64,000 nucleotides of DNA. Origin: Norana najaformis. Lineage: Eukaryota; Annelida; Clitellata; Crassiclitellata; Hormogastridae. Both the position numbers and the translations under genes were made by a program. Of the stretch, positions 11,014-23,109 are shown one piece after another; position 1 is the first letter of the stretch, and every line of letters starts with the position of its first letter. Below the pieces are notes generated by a model. That model made no database searches and was not told the DNA's origin. It saw only the letters and a list, made by a program, of their open reading frames with translations. The DNA is taken from positions 18,912,787 through 18,976,786 of the forward strand of contig OZ029917.1 of NCBI GenBank assembly GCA_964023275.1, written 5' to 3'.

Positions 11014-11342
11014 CCTTCTCATCGAATAGGCTTACTTCCCGTCACTTTCCGAAACTCTCCTTCCCTACGGAAAGCGCAACAAAAGATGAAGAGGTTTTAC
11101 GCTACGCCAGTGACTTTTGGTTTCCGAAAGTTCTTTTCTTTCAGAAAATCTCATCTGTCGCGTTGGTCAAGTTTGGTCAAGTCTGGTCAAGTCTGCAGAT
11201 CAGTCGTCGTCGTCTGTCGTGTGGCCAACGTCAGATATAATTTATTTCTCTGTCTTCTGCGCTTTGCTAGATTTCTTCTGCAAGATGCAATCGGATTGAT
11301 TTAATTTTCTGTGCACCGTCGCTTCCGAATGACTACTTGAAG

Positions 11343-11375
11343 CCAGAGCCGTCTATAGTAGTAAGACGGCTCTGG
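11343..11375. other. Perfect 12-bp inverted repeat with 9-base loop
   Basis: CCAGAGCCGTCT and AGACGGCTCTGG flank a 9-base loop. A GU and an AU pair could extend the stem. No adjacent gene explains it. Confidence 0.8.
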
Positions 11376-12084
11376 TTGTCACTCCGAATAGTGCGTGACA
11401 AAAGAACAGAAACGACGTCATCGTAATAAGAAACATTGCTGTTGGTAGGAGAACTGACGGATACGAGGCCTATTGATGCCCATGATGTTGATTAATATTG
11501 TATGCTCACACGTTTTTCAATGGAGACCTTTTGTAGCTGCCTTAACTATGTAAGGGCTTCGATTCTTCCAAATTCTTGGTTGTTTGCATTTGTTGGAGTT
11601 TCCAGTGTTTAACGACATCTTCTGGCTGTCAGGTCCGTTGACGCATCCGTTGACTTATTTTACCTAAGATAAACTAATTAACTTTCACGATAGGCTATCG
11701 TTGAAATGGACGCCAAGTCAATTTTATACCAGCACCCGCGCCAGGATGAAATGGCAGGAACCACGGAAACTATCGGGGGCCAGGCCCATGGCAGTGCCGG
11801 GGCCAGGATTTGAAGTGCGGGGAAGGGCAAACCTCGCAGCGCCTAAGAGTAAAGGTAAAGGGGCCTGAGAAGCGCCAAAAACAACGCTGCGCACCCATTT
11901 TGGCGACTTAAGGCAACGTAGGCTTTTGGCTTTAGCCTATAAAAGTTGATTTTATTGAAACAGTATGATTAGGATTTCCTAGAATGCAAATGGCGCCTTG
12001 CATCGCCATCAATAACAACGCACCAGCAGTTCAGGAAGTACATCAATGACAAATTATACCATGCATGAAGGACACCAATCGTGA

Positions 12085-12165
12085 GCTCGAGATTGTCTAC
12101 AGCGGCCAAACGAAAGTCAAGTCGCCTGAACCAGCTTATTCACAGAGGCACCTACTTCCTATGTT
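12085..12165 (-). repeat. LINE 3'-tail fragment (tail family T)
   Basis: On the plus strand CTACAGCGGCCAAACGAAAG is followed by CCAGCTTATTCACAG. These words recur in order at 49160-49205 and, inverted, at 50160-50215. Confidence 0.6.
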
Positions 12166-13354
12166 TAAACTATACGCAGTCCTGCTCGCGCAATATGTGT
12201 AGGTTATAGGCTTGTCCAACAATCACCCATAATTTTCCTGGCCACACGGCGTGTGTTTGTGTATCACTTTAATAGACTCAACGAATTTCTGAAGCCATTT
12301 TGTTGTTATGCCGTTGAGCGTTGATCGATAAATACATACAGCCTGCAGACGGCGTCATCAATTTGAAATTAATGACGTCATCGATGACGCACGCGCCAGA
12401 CTGTCGCAGTTTCTTGAACTCGCTGGTGCCAATTACAACGGATAGATTCCTCGAGCACAGCCTGGAGGGTTGATTAGCAGAACTCGCCTCTACGCAGCAC
12501 AGACCTTATTATCTAACCTCGTTACAGAACAGAAAATCCCTGTCTTACATAGATAATTAGCACAATTACTCGCGCCCACCGACTCTAACCAAGGACGCTG
12601 CTTCGATTCTTTCCAGAATGACCACGTGAAACTGCTGCTGCTGTTGCTGCTGCTGCTGCTTCTGCAGTCTACATGGAACGAGGATTTCAGTCTGATGACA
12701 CAGCGCTAATTCTTTCGTCGTTTTTTGTCTTCAAGGTAGCTGCAAATTATTCGTCTCCTGATTGTCAAAGACACGAGCCTGGTTTTCACCCGAAACCTTC
12801 GTCCAGAAAATATGCAGCGCACTATCATCAGTTTGTGGATAAATTAGGAAATTTAGAAGATAAATGGATCCAGTGTTTTAATTTAATACTGGTGCCGAGA
12901 ACAACTCATAAAGCTACTGTATAAGCCCTACGTTATAGGAACCTAACCCATTGATCACCTATCATGGATCTAAATGCAAGCCCAAACAAACAACGTCCAT
13001 TAAGGACCTACTTTGGACCCTACCCTCCCCTTTGTCCGCATTTGGCATTACTCTGCCCCTCCTCTTTGCGAATGTCCGCACGGCAACTCGGTAGGCCTAC
13101 TATACTAAGACCTAGACTAGCCACCCGTTGACCTTGCCGTGATAATTGTGCCGCGGGATGGGGTACTTTGATACCGCAGCGTCCAGCAAAGGGACTCTAA
13201 TTAGATCCAAAAATGTACAGACTCTCTGCTGTCTGAATGAAGTGGGTGTTTAAGGAAATTAGGGCCTAAGGCTGGACTAAAATAACTCTACCAAAATCAG
13301 ATGCGGACGTCCGCGTTATAGGCAAAACCCTCTTTCCCCTTGTTCGCATCTATC
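12166..13354. other. Intergenic, with (CTG)n at 12631-12664
   Basis: No gene recognised. A CTG/CAG tract at 12631-12664 is flanked by an open frame without recognisable features. Confidence 0.4.
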
Positions 13355-13435
13355 GTAATCGTAACCTCGAAATTTCTAAAGCCCCACTTAAAAGCTAAGC
13401 ACAGGGCACCAGCTTATTCACCAGTGCTGCGTCAA
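13355..13435 (-). repeat. LINE 3'-tail fragment (tail family T)
   Basis: ATCGTAATCGTAACCTCG followed by TTTCTAAAG and ACCAGCTTATTCAC, the same word order as the better copies near 49130-49200. Confidence 0.55.
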
Positions 13436-13561
13436 GTCCGTGGGGTTGTCCAACGATTCCATGTCAAGAACCAAGTCCGGTTGCCAGAAGACCAGAGAGA
13501 GGAGGGGAGAGGAGACTAGGGTGGGTTGTGTTTAAGCCGAGAGAAATGGGAAGACTAATCA

Positions 13562-13617
13562 GGTTGATGCCTTGTGCATTAGACACCGCGCATTAGAAGT
13601 TGCTCATTATTATTAAT
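13562..13617 (+). mobile_element. Extreme 3' end of LINE A, about 50 bp
   Basis: GGTTGATGCCTTGTGCATTA and GCGCATTAGAAGTTGCT match the LINE A 3' UTR at 9334-9377 almost base for base, followed by an AT-rich tail (ATTATTATTAAT). A very short 5'-truncated insertion of the same family. Confidence 0.8.
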
Positions 13618-13792
13618 CAGGGTGTGATCTATCCGCATTTGGGTGACCCTTCTCTCCCATTTTTACGGGCGCCCTTAATGGACGACCCTAATACGTCATA
13701 AAACATATTCCTATGACCTAAGCAACAATATTGAGGACAGTTACTTGCAGAAATGTATGCAACTGCTGACTTGGTCCCCTATGAAGCGACCA

Positions 13793-13858
13793 TCGATGGA
13801 TGCCTTATACAATATGATAACGGTGCTATAGAAGTCATCAGATTAGATTAGGCCTAGG
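13793..13858 (+). repeat. L2/CR1-type LINE 3' end with TTAGA-type tail
   Basis: GATAACGGTGCTATAGAAGT followed by ATTAGATTA units. A related end occurs at 61876-61928 (GATAATAGCGCTATAGAAAT plus ATTAGATTA) and a shorter one at 29530-29560. Confidence 0.6.
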
Positions 13859-16848
13859 TTATTTGTATTGACTGCAGGGTGCGGCGGTGTTGGTCAGTTT
13901 TTGCCATCCATGATGCATCACAGTGTCTCTTGTCTTCCTACGTTCAACAATCTATTCCCGTATTAGAGCATTTCGTTCTTTCCGGATGCTAAATATGAGC
14001 CACTTCTCCAACAGAGGCAACATTGTAGAACCCTGTATCAGTTCTGCACATTGGAGCGTTTGTATAGCGCCTTTTCAATAAGCTGGGAAGCTTCTGTGTT
14101 GTAAAGTACTACAGAAAAGAAACGACGTTGCACTGTCGAGGTGCGTGTGAAGGATACAAACAGCTCCTGGGGTCAGGAAGCCCGTGGATCGGCCATCGCC
14201 ACGCCCACATCGAAATCTTGAATGTAGCCAGTGAAACTCATCGTTCAAGTAAATAAAAATTGAGACGTGATCGAACTCGAACAGAGAGAGATTCCACCAA
14301 GGAAGGCTCGCGGCTGCACGTAGCAGGCGTTCCAGCTGCCCAGTTAGCCCCAAGGGAACTGCCGGATAGGAGGCAATCCTTTGCTAATGAAAGCATGCGC
14401 ACGAGCGACAGCAGGAATGATTGAATGAGAAAACAACCCTTAATTGGCGCCGCTGTTGAGCAACAGCAGCAGCAGCAGGTATGACTGTTGCTCCCAGCAA
14501 AGGTCACTTTTTTGTCAGAGACCACAGCAAGATTCCATACGAAGGGAATTTCTTTTGATTAATTGCTGCTGATCTAATCTAATTTAATGACATCTTTAGC
14601 GCCGTTATATAATGCCCAAAGCATCAATCGATGGTCGCTTCAAATGAAATTGTGATCAAGATCATAATCCATCAGAAAAGCCAGGTCAAATTCCTAAAGG
14701 TCAGATAACCCAGAAGTCAGGCTTTGGGGGATAACAAGTTGAAACAGACAAGTCCTACGTTCCACCTGAATAACAGAACAAATCGAACTGACTGAGAATG
14801 AGTGTAATTAAGATGCAAACCAAAGAAGAGTGGGGCCAAACAGACCAAAACAATGTTCGAGGCAGTGAAGGATTAACATCAACAAAAAGTGGCAGATAGG
14901 TCAAGGACAATAAGAGCCTTTTCCTTGGTCCCTGGAGTTGATTATGTGATTGTGAATGGCAAATACAAGTGGTATTGTTTCACTGGAATGTTCTTTGTGG
15001 GAGGCAGATTGGAACGGAAGGTACACATAGTGCGATTACCCATCTACGTTTTGAATTTTTTGTGGTGCAGATTGTTGGATAATATAGTCCTAATTAACAT
15101 CGCTTTACATTTTAAAAATATATATATAATATAAAAATAGCTGAAGTCAAAGTATTGAAGGCTATTTGTTGGCTTCTCGAGCCATTCTTAAAAGATTTCT
15201 AAATCTTAATTCGACAGTTCTTGGTAATTTGGTTAATTGCACACATTGACTTGTAGCAGTCTGGGTGTTGTAGCCTTTACATGAGGATTTACAGATGGCA
15301 TTTGCGCGACCATTGCACAACAAAGATATAATTTCGTCCAGTGATATATGTATCTGGCTATTTATGTAGCGCCTTTAGAAAGAGATGTAATGGTCAGAAA
15401 TGAAACTTTCATCACAATAAAAGCAACAGTTATCCAGTATACTCATATTTTTTCGTAAAGATCTACAGCACAAATACAAACTTCTACACACAGCAACAAC
15501 TGTTGCTTCAATTCTGCCAGCATTAGATCAATCTGTATGCAAGATATACAGACAACACACATGTTCGCAGTTTGCCCAAAGGCCACCATAAAAACCAAAC
15601 ATGCTACATCAAGAGTTTAACTCTTGACTGCCCAACCTCGTCATCAACCACATTATCAGTTTTTTGCCATGTTGAACATGGTGCTCATACTTTAAAATAT
15701 TTTGCCATTACATACTTGAGGAGGTTTCCTCAGTCAAACAGATCACTCTTAAAAGTTTAACATTCTGCATAGCATAATGTCACAAAATCTTCCCAGAGGT
15801 AAGGTACTAACTTATTGCATACCTCTACCAGTAATAACCCTAGCCCTTGGTTGGAACGATCTTTAGACTGAAGCATAAAAACAAAACCAGCAATCTAGCA
15901 ACAGGCAACAATGTCTCTTGACTGCAAATTGTTACGTCATAATGCACCAGGAGTTGAAAACCAGATGAAAGACTGGCGCATTAGGATTTATCCACATTAC
16001 AACTAATAGATGACATCAGTGAATTAATTGGTAATTAAACTGATGTTTAAGTTACTGAGATGACCCCTCAGATTTTTCATGCTAGCTCAATCTTAGCAAC
16101 TATCTTTTGTGTACCTGTAATCTTCTGTATGTGGGACACATTCCCATCTCATCAGTACAGCTTCTCAAATGTCACATGTTTAATCTCATCAGTAATGTAA
16201 AAAAGCAACACAGCCAAATTTGGAGATCCCAGAAACAAACGCACAACAGCTGACCATTGAACTTGAAGAGAAACTATCATAAACGATGCTTCAGTAGTCA
16301 AATCTAATGTTGAGAAGAACAAAGACATGGCAAGTGCAGCAATGAATGAGAGAAAAACTGTATGAGTGGCTTTTGACAAGTACCAAATACATGTGCCAGG
16401 TATAAGTATCAGTACTAAGCACTAACTCTGCACAGAACTATTTGTGTTAAGTACAAAACAGGCAGAACTCTATCTATATCCATATCAGTTTTCTGGACAT
16501 TAATATCTCAAAGGTGCTACATTAATTTCCAGATACCAGCACCAGTCAGTTGTATGATCAATAACATCTACAATAAGACAAGACCACACTACATTGCAAA
16601 TGTGGCCTAATTCAGTGAGAAACTTTACGGCATACGGTTTAAGCTTCATTACACAGAAAATCATACAGTCTCGATCACGTCAACACAAGTCACGAAAACA
16701 GTCCTTTCTAAAAGGAAACCAGCAGCACCAACGTACAACCAGCTAAACGAACACAACGCCAGACCGCTTTGACAACATCATCAGCAAGTTCTGAAGCGTC
16801 TGACTTTAAAATTTTTACACTGGCAGTTCGCAAAAGTCCTTTCTGGCA
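13859..16848. other. Intergenic / 3' flank of the RING gene
   Basis: No protein gene seen. Holds a CAG tract at 14463-14478 and a minus-oriented LINE-end word (TTTATGTAGCGCCTTT) at 15359-15374. The part just below 16849 should include the 3' UTR of the RING gene. Confidence 0.45.
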
Positions 16849-17135
16849 TCATTCTGAAGTCTGGGAGACAGGTGGCTGGGCAGTGGTCAGCTGGGAAGCT
16901 GGTGCCTGGGCAGTGGTCAGCTGGGAAGCTGGTGCCTGGGCAGAGGAAGGCTGGGGAGTCGGTGCTTGCAGCTCCTGTGGCCTGTCCAGTAGGTAGTACA
17001 GCTCCAGAGGTCTTGGCGATCGCCAGTATTTCTCATTGACCTGCATCAGTGACAATGATCCTGATAACAGGGTCATGGTGCCAGACGACCCAACATAGAT
17101 GTTGTATTTGTCAGATGGAGAAGATGCTAACACAC
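16849..17135 (-). CDS. RNF2: RING1/RNF2 exon 4 with tandem-repeat C-terminus
   Basis: Acceptor TTACTAG. Encodes the RAWUL end ([10 protein letters not shown] ... [17 protein letters not shown]), then a tail with [10 protein letters not shown] twice, from two nearly identical 30-base units at about 16870-16935, and a stop at 16849. Confidence 0.9.
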
Positions 17136-20100
17136 CTAGTAACAGAAAAAATAACAGCATAAAGATTCCATTTTCTGGTATCTACCATTCTGAAGATATG
17201 CACCTCTCATAAACATTGAGAAAGAGCTACGGATTAATAATAGGCTATGGATTCACATGATCATATTTAGAATTTTTGTCCATTTGTACTTAAAAAGACT
17301 ACACGAATTTATAAAATAAGAGTAATAGGAAGACTAACAATAACAAATACATGGTTGGCAGTAACTGATTAAACATTCAAAAGTGAAGAATCTTATAAGC
17401 TTCAATTTAAGATTTTATTATGAGAAGAATCAGCTTGTGATCAAGTACTTCTCATTTCTTACTGGTATCACAAACATCAGTCTGCAAAAACTGCAAAGAT
17501 ACCCCTGGCCTGGGCTACAACAAACCTCTCAAAACATCAGTGCAAAACTGCTGTATGACAAGTAGTGCACTTGTTTTACTACCAATACAGTTCCAAATTC
17601 AACACAACATGTTACAAGGTACTGCATTTGAAATGCCCATTGAACTATCGCTGTGTGTTGCTCAATCCCCTCCTGGCCCACAAGTATTCTACTAGATATC
17701 CATGATTCTCAGTGGTAGGGCAAAATACTAGAATGCACTGCCTACTTCTGCTCAATCTTCTAGTTCTCCAGTTAGTCTGCCATATATTAAAAACTCATCT
17801 TCTCCAAATTGCTTATTCATTATAACTTGATATCTGGTTTGTCTCTGATCAACTGGATATGTCTAATGATTACAAGCACTGCGTGACCATTATCATGTAT
17901 TATGATAAAAGCACCACAGAAATAACCATAAGTTGTGTATTAGCGATTGTAATTGTAATTGCAATTGGAAATTTATATAGCGCCTCAAGTGATATATACT
18001 TGTGTGCTGAATACCAGTGTATTGAAAATCAATGAAGAAATGGTTACAATCATCTGACTTGTAGTAATATGACAGCATATCCTAAACAAAACTTTTCTAA
18101 ACATACATACCAGAATCTGGGTTGAATGGCTGCTTGTCCAGGGCAATCCTCATTGCAAGATATTTTGACAGATGATCAACTGAAATAGAAATATGCCAAC
18201 AAACTGAAGAATACCATCATTATTCATGATGCATTATGGTCAAATCATAAGACAGCTTTTATGTGAATGTGGGCAGTGGCCAGAGATGATGCAGAACTTT
18301 CTTTAGTGGATCTTCCAACAATCAGGTCAATGACTGATGACAGGATAACGTTAGATGCTTTAATTATATTCTAGTAAACCATGAGTTAAAATCTACATAA
18401 TTTAGATGGCAGTGTAGCATGGACTGCTAAATTCAACAACTTCTTGACAAACTGGCATCTGAAGATGAATACTGGAACTGCTGGACAAGGTTAGCCTTAT
18501 CAAGATACCAGATTTCAGAAATGACTGAAGTCAAGACTACTGAGGTACTCTGTATTTAAATTTTCTGCTTCCTGTTAAGAGTAAAGAAACTGCCTCAGAC
18601 CACATGCCTCATAGTTTCAAGCTGTTCCCCAATGACAGCTTTATGAGTTGCTCATTTGAATATACTAGTACACCCAAACCTCCCTATAAGGCAATCTTTG
18701 GAAGCCATATCAGAGCCATGTTATAATGTGGTTATGTTATAATGAGATCATTTTCTAAAACTTAACCAAATTTGGGATCCATGTCCCTGACCATGTTACA
18801 TCAGAATTTGAGTCAGAACAAAGCATATTATTATAGAGGTTCCAATGTACCTAAAGCAAGAATGCTGCTGAATGATATGGCATTCACTTCTGTCTCTGCA
18901 GTGAGTCATTGCCAGCATCAAAACAGGTCAGCAAAGTATGTGACAATGCATTTTTCACTTATGTGATTTCAAATTTCAACACTTTTTTGTCACATGGAAA
19001 AACCTATTGATCAGGACTTAGCTGACAGGCCAGAACTCACCACAAAAATGCCAAACAAGGTGCTAATAATTGTAAAGCTACATAAATACATGTACATATA
19101 AATACATGTACAACACACTGACTGTTTAAAGCAAAACACTGTGTATACAGTGTGAACATGTTTACACGCTACTGTTTCACACGTGATTCTGCATAACATA
19201 AAGTGGTAGCATGTCTCCCAAAGCTATTAACTTAACGTGCTGTCCAAAGAACTGCAGTGTAGCGCTAAATATCTAAACAGAGGAATTAGGTTTTGTTAAA
19301 TCACATAAACATTCTCAGTAAGGTTTTTTAGATCAGTTCCATACTGATGAAATGGAAGCCAAAATTTCTAGAGATCTAGATATGGCAGAGTCAATTCTAC
19401 AAGGTAGGGTAAAAAAAATGAAACAAAGCAGTACAAATTTTTGAAGACATAGTTTTGGAAGTTGGATTGCAGAGCAAAGGCATGCACCATTTTTGTACAG
19501 AAAGCATTGCCCGACAGAGAGCTTATTGCCGCTGCCATCTGCCAAATGATAGTGCAATGACTTGGCCAATATTAGGCTTATGGAAAGTATCAAAATTTAA
19601 ACTAATGTCAAATGACTAATTTTGCAAGGAAAGAGCTAAGAGCCAGAAACAGAAGAAAATAAAATCATATTATGTAAAATTTTCATCTGAACTAATTAAG
19701 ATGTGACTCTTACAATGTAAACTCTATGGACATGGCTAAATCATGCACCAAATGATGTATTGTCTGTGTAATAATTTCAAAACATTCTGCTATTTTAATT
19801 ATTTTTATTTTAAAATTTATTCTTATATTTTATTTAATAAGGTTATCAAGTTTAATATTTTGCAATGTTTTAAAATCTGATCACAAACTACATGTTAAAT
19901 TTTTGTAATTATGCTAAAAGACACAAAGTGATGGTGAATAGGCCTACTATACTAGATGAGAGAATATTTTAGAATATTTTAGAGTATCAGAGGATATTTT
20001 AGGTTATTTCAGCATTGTCCCTTAATAGCCACGTTAGTAATGCCCAAATCTGACCCACAGCCGGCCACCAGCAGTCAACAGCGACACAAGGTGGGCCATC

Positions 20101-22527
20101 TAGGGACCCAATGAACTGGGCTCTTCTACATGCAGCCTGGTTTAAATGGTGTTTTGATGGCTTTTCCCAGACGATTTCACTTTAACGGGTCCACACTGTT
20201 ATTACTTTTTCGTAAGGTGTTAAGCAACCAAGGGCTATTTAACCCAGAGAAAATAATAATAACCTTAGTTATTATTACATGTGAATTTGCAGTGCACACA
20301 AGGATGCTCAGCGATATGACTCTGAGATGAGGATAACACGGAAATTTTGCTCGTCAGAAATAGGTATTTCCTGCTAGAGTAATACCTTGATGTCAACTGG
20401 AATTCTTGGAAATTCTGCATGCTGATGTTTTCTTGCAGGGTTACTAAAGGTCTGGAATAATTGCACATATTAAATGTTCATTAAGACAGCCCAGCATATT
20501 AATCGCTGAACTATCAAGCAGACATTGTTGCTTAAAATCAGTAAAAATGACCTACTGGTTGCATTAGCTGTAGTCTTGATGTATCGAGTTGCAATGCCAA
20601 AGTTTGAAGATTCCTCCTTTGGGTGAGGCTTGAACACAAGTTCAATCTCTGGAGGTGGCTCGTTTCCACCAACTCCTCCTGCTGAGCTGCCTTCCAGAGA
20701 TGGATCTCCCATTGAGTTTTCACCAGCAGACTCGTCTGATGTGAGCCGGATCTGCTTCCGAGGAGGGCCCTCAGACGGCGTGTTGCTCTCGCTCTCCAGA
20801 CGCAAATCCAAGTCTGTATTGGGTTTGCGCACCCGTTGGGCACGATTCAGTGACTGCTGACGAAGCCCTTCCTCGATGTTCTGTGTCAGTGCTGCAGGAT
20901 TCACCACCTGCTTCACCTTGGCAAGAACACGCTCCTGGTGAGCTTCGTACTCTTCTCGACTGGGGTAAATCTTAGAGATGAGAGCATCAAAATTAGGATC
21001 AGGTCGCAGAGAACGCTTTGAGACTAGTTTCTTTCGACAGGTGGGGCATTCTTTATTGCCACTCCTAAGTGCTGTTATAATGCATTCCTGGCAGAACCTG
21101 ATAAGAAACATAAAATGAAATTTTTAGAGGCATTAAGTCCAGCCACTGTATCCAGCTGTGGTAAGCCAGCTGATGGCTAACATGCTGGCTTGTAGAATCT
21201 GTGCGCCTGAGGTACGACGGTCCCTGTATAATGCGAAATTGACAATTCATTGTTGACCCATGCAACCAGTAAAAAGCTGCCTTGTTGTTGGGCTGCTGCT
21301 GCCATGCTGGCCAAAAGACACTTCAACCCTGGATTCTTGTCTGTAAGGATTAAGTTGTGAGGTCAGGTATGAACTCTTTTATAACACACCTCAGTCAACA
21401 TTATTGGTATCTGGACCAGAAGACTTTGAATACGCATCAACTGCCAACCATGGATGGGAGTTCATTGACCAGTTGACCTCTAAGCATCTGTGCAAGACTG
21501 CCAACAAAGATCATCTCCAACTCAATGACCATCATTCGTATACTCATGCACTTACTGTTCGTTTAAAACTCTAACATCAGTTAGAGCAGTGAGAACTACC
21601 TACATGAGGTACAGAAATGGTGCTATAGAAATGCCTAGACACATACACATGTACATACATACATTACTCCTAAGAGGCATATTGCTGATAGAAACATAAA
21701 ATAAGTAAGTCTACAAGTAAAGCCTAGATACCAGATTGTATCTTCAAAAATGTCTTGACATGGAGTGCTCAAAGTAAAAGTAACACACTTGTTTATCCAT
21801 CCGCGTACATTCGGGGTCAGTGTTGCTAGCTTCACTTGCTAGCATCAGTTTCACGGAACCAAGCTGCAACCCACTTAAATTTTGTTGTATCTTAGTTAAA
21901 CCATTTTGCATCACACAAACTGATTTATTACAAAGTTTCACTAGTCCACAGCAGGATAAGTAAAAGTATTGTAGTGGATGCATTTGATATCATCATAGGC
22001 CTCAGGGTCATCCTTGCTCTAAACATTCTTAGTCTCTGAATTACAATCGTGAACACAATTTGATCTGCCATTCTCATACAAAGAGATATGATGCCTAGCC
22101 GAAGCGATTACAGCACAGATATACTGCATAAGCCAACAGTCAGTGGTGCACCACTTCTCTGCGCAAACTGAACAATTCAGGGAAGTGAGTCTGGCAGCCT
22201 ATAGGAATATACATAGGCTGACAAATGTAAGTTAATGAAAATATATTAAAATTCTCAAAACATAACACGATAAAACAGCATAATTGATTTTAGATGGGAC
22301 TAAATAGAAAATTGTTCTATGAAACAGCTAAAACCATACCTGTGCAAGCATTCTTTTGTGGTCATTGTGTTTTTGAGCATGTCTAAGCAGATGGGACACA
22401 TGAGTTCGCTGTGTAGGCTCCTTGGAGAAACGGCAATCTCGGTATTATCAGTAATGGCCTCCTGCGGCGTTCGATGCAACTCATAAAGGCTCAATTCCCA
22501 AGTTTTACTCGGCTGAGGATGCTCCAT
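16849..22527 (-). CDS. RNF2: E3 ubiquitin ligase RING1/RNF2 (Polycomb repressive complex 1)
   Basis: Four exons (22527-22340, 21097-20556, 18179-18111, 17135-16849) join in phase to 361 residues. The conserved N-terminus ([18 protein letters not shown]) leads into a complete C3HC4 RING finger: Cys44, Cys47, Cys60, His62, Cys65, Cys68, Cys80, Cys83. The basic [11 protein letters not shown] stretch that contacts the nucleosome acidic patch follows. A disordered middle precedes the C-terminal RAWUL domain, from [10 protein letters not shown] through YIKTTANAT and [11 protein letters not shown] to [14 protein letters not shown]. In animals this protein is the catalytic subunit of PRC1 and monoubiquitinates histone H2A in the nucleus. 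After the RAWUL end it has an unusual roughly 45-residue Pro/Ala/Gln-rich extension with a repeat. RING1 versus RNF2 cannot be separated, because invertebrates usually have one copy. Confidence 0.95.
17590..17835 (+). mobile_element. Old LINE C-terminal coding remnant
   Basis: Broken translation gives FSVVGQN, then a Trp/Asn-Leu-Pro-like block and HLLQIAYS, matching in order the C-terminus of L2/CR1 RT proteins (FSVAGPKFWNSLP ... LFQIAYP of LINE A). Stops and shifts are present. Confidence 0.5.
17937..17985 (-). repeat. L2-type LINE 3' end, minus orientation
   Basis: TTATATAGCGCC preceded by GATTGTAATTGTAATTGCAA. On the minus strand this reads GGCGCTATATAA plus a CAATTACAATTA tail, the standard end of L2-like LINEs and the SINEs that borrow it. 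Confidence 0.65.
18111..18179 (-). CDS. RNF2: RING1/RNF2 exon 3
   Basis: A 69-base exon encoding the RAWUL helix [19 protein letters not shown]. Acceptor TATTTCAG, donor CTG|GTATGT. Confidence 0.9.
18180..20555 (-). other. RING gene intron 2
   Basis: AT-rich, no gene seen. Short tandem AGAATATTTT-like units at 19962-20000. Confidence 0.6.
20556..21097 (-). CDS. RNF2: RING1/RNF2 exon 2
   Basis: Acceptor TTTCTTATCAG, donor A|GTAGGT. Completes the RING finger, encodes the acidic/serine-rich linker and the first strand of the RAWUL domain. Joins exon 3 in phase 1 to make an Ile before [10 protein letters not shown]. Confidence 0.93.
21098..22339 (-). other. RING gene intron 1
   Basis: No coding signal. 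Includes the word GGTGCTATAGAAATGCC near 21618, probably another LINE-end relic. Confidence 0.6.
22340..22527 (-). CDS. RNF2: RING1/RNF2 exon 1
   Basis: 62 codons plus two bases, from the ATG of [10 protein letters not shown] to CTTGCACAG|GTATGG. Ends inside the RING finger just after His62. Confidence 0.93.
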
Positions 22528-23109
22528 TTCAAAAACAAATCTCCGACAATTTTCCTTGATTCAAAGTTTATTTTACTTTTATAATAAACTTACCCTTTTC
22601 CACATACCGTGCAGAACAAGCGACAAGAATAAATCTGTGTAGCGCCATCTGCCTGTAGAGGTCACGTTTTTTTGGACGCTACCGTTTTCGGGCTCATCGT
22701 TTTCAGAAAAGACCATCGGATTCCAGAAGTCTTCGGCCAGTAAAGGACTTCCTCTTCCAGAAGATAAATCGACTTACGACATGATGGTATAAGATTAGGC
22801 TCCTAGATCATGCTATAACATAAAATGTAAAGGTCCTATCTCCCATAGCAAAACGTATGCAAGGCGCTCCCGCTCTTCGGTTCTTGAGCCGGCAATGGAC
22901 GGATCCCATGTACTGAAGCCTACAGCCTACATCTGTTTTTGCGGCAGCACGCGATTGAAGCCATATGCGGTGCCATGTTGGTAAATATATAGCAAGTATT
23001 GATTACTAGCGTATAATTTCGATGTTTCAAGATTTCTGTTCCACTTGCGCCGCTAGCGAACTATAGGCTATAAAACGGGTACACCGTAAAACCATGCAAT
23101 AGCAGATAC
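22528..23109. promoter_or_regulatory. 5' flank of the RING gene and 5' part of LINE B
   Basis: The RING promoter should lie in the first 200 bases upstream of 22527 (GCGCCATCTGCC near 22643 looks like other invertebrate promoter-proximal motifs), but no TATA box or start site was fixed. Sequence nearer 23109 probably belongs to the LINE B 5' UTR. No ORF1 was found. Confidence 0.35.

Larger units (their letters stand above)
10701..12084. other. Intergenic with microsatellite and hairpin
   Basis: Contains the (CTC)n/(CAT)n run and a perfect hairpin listed separately. A CAGGGCCATTTT word near 10701 and nearby GGCCCTAGGC resemble one end of a hAT-like element, but no partner end was found. Confidence 0.4.
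17136..18110 (-). other. RING gene intron 3, with LINE remnants
   Basis: Contains a plus-strand LINE C-terminal remnant at 17590-17835 and a minus-oriented LINE end at 17937-17985, both listed separately. Confidence 0.6.

Noticed and set aside
18690-18760. Possible transposon end (ATAATGTGGTTATGTTATAAT)
   Set aside because: Suggestive words but no inverted partner or target duplication could be found.
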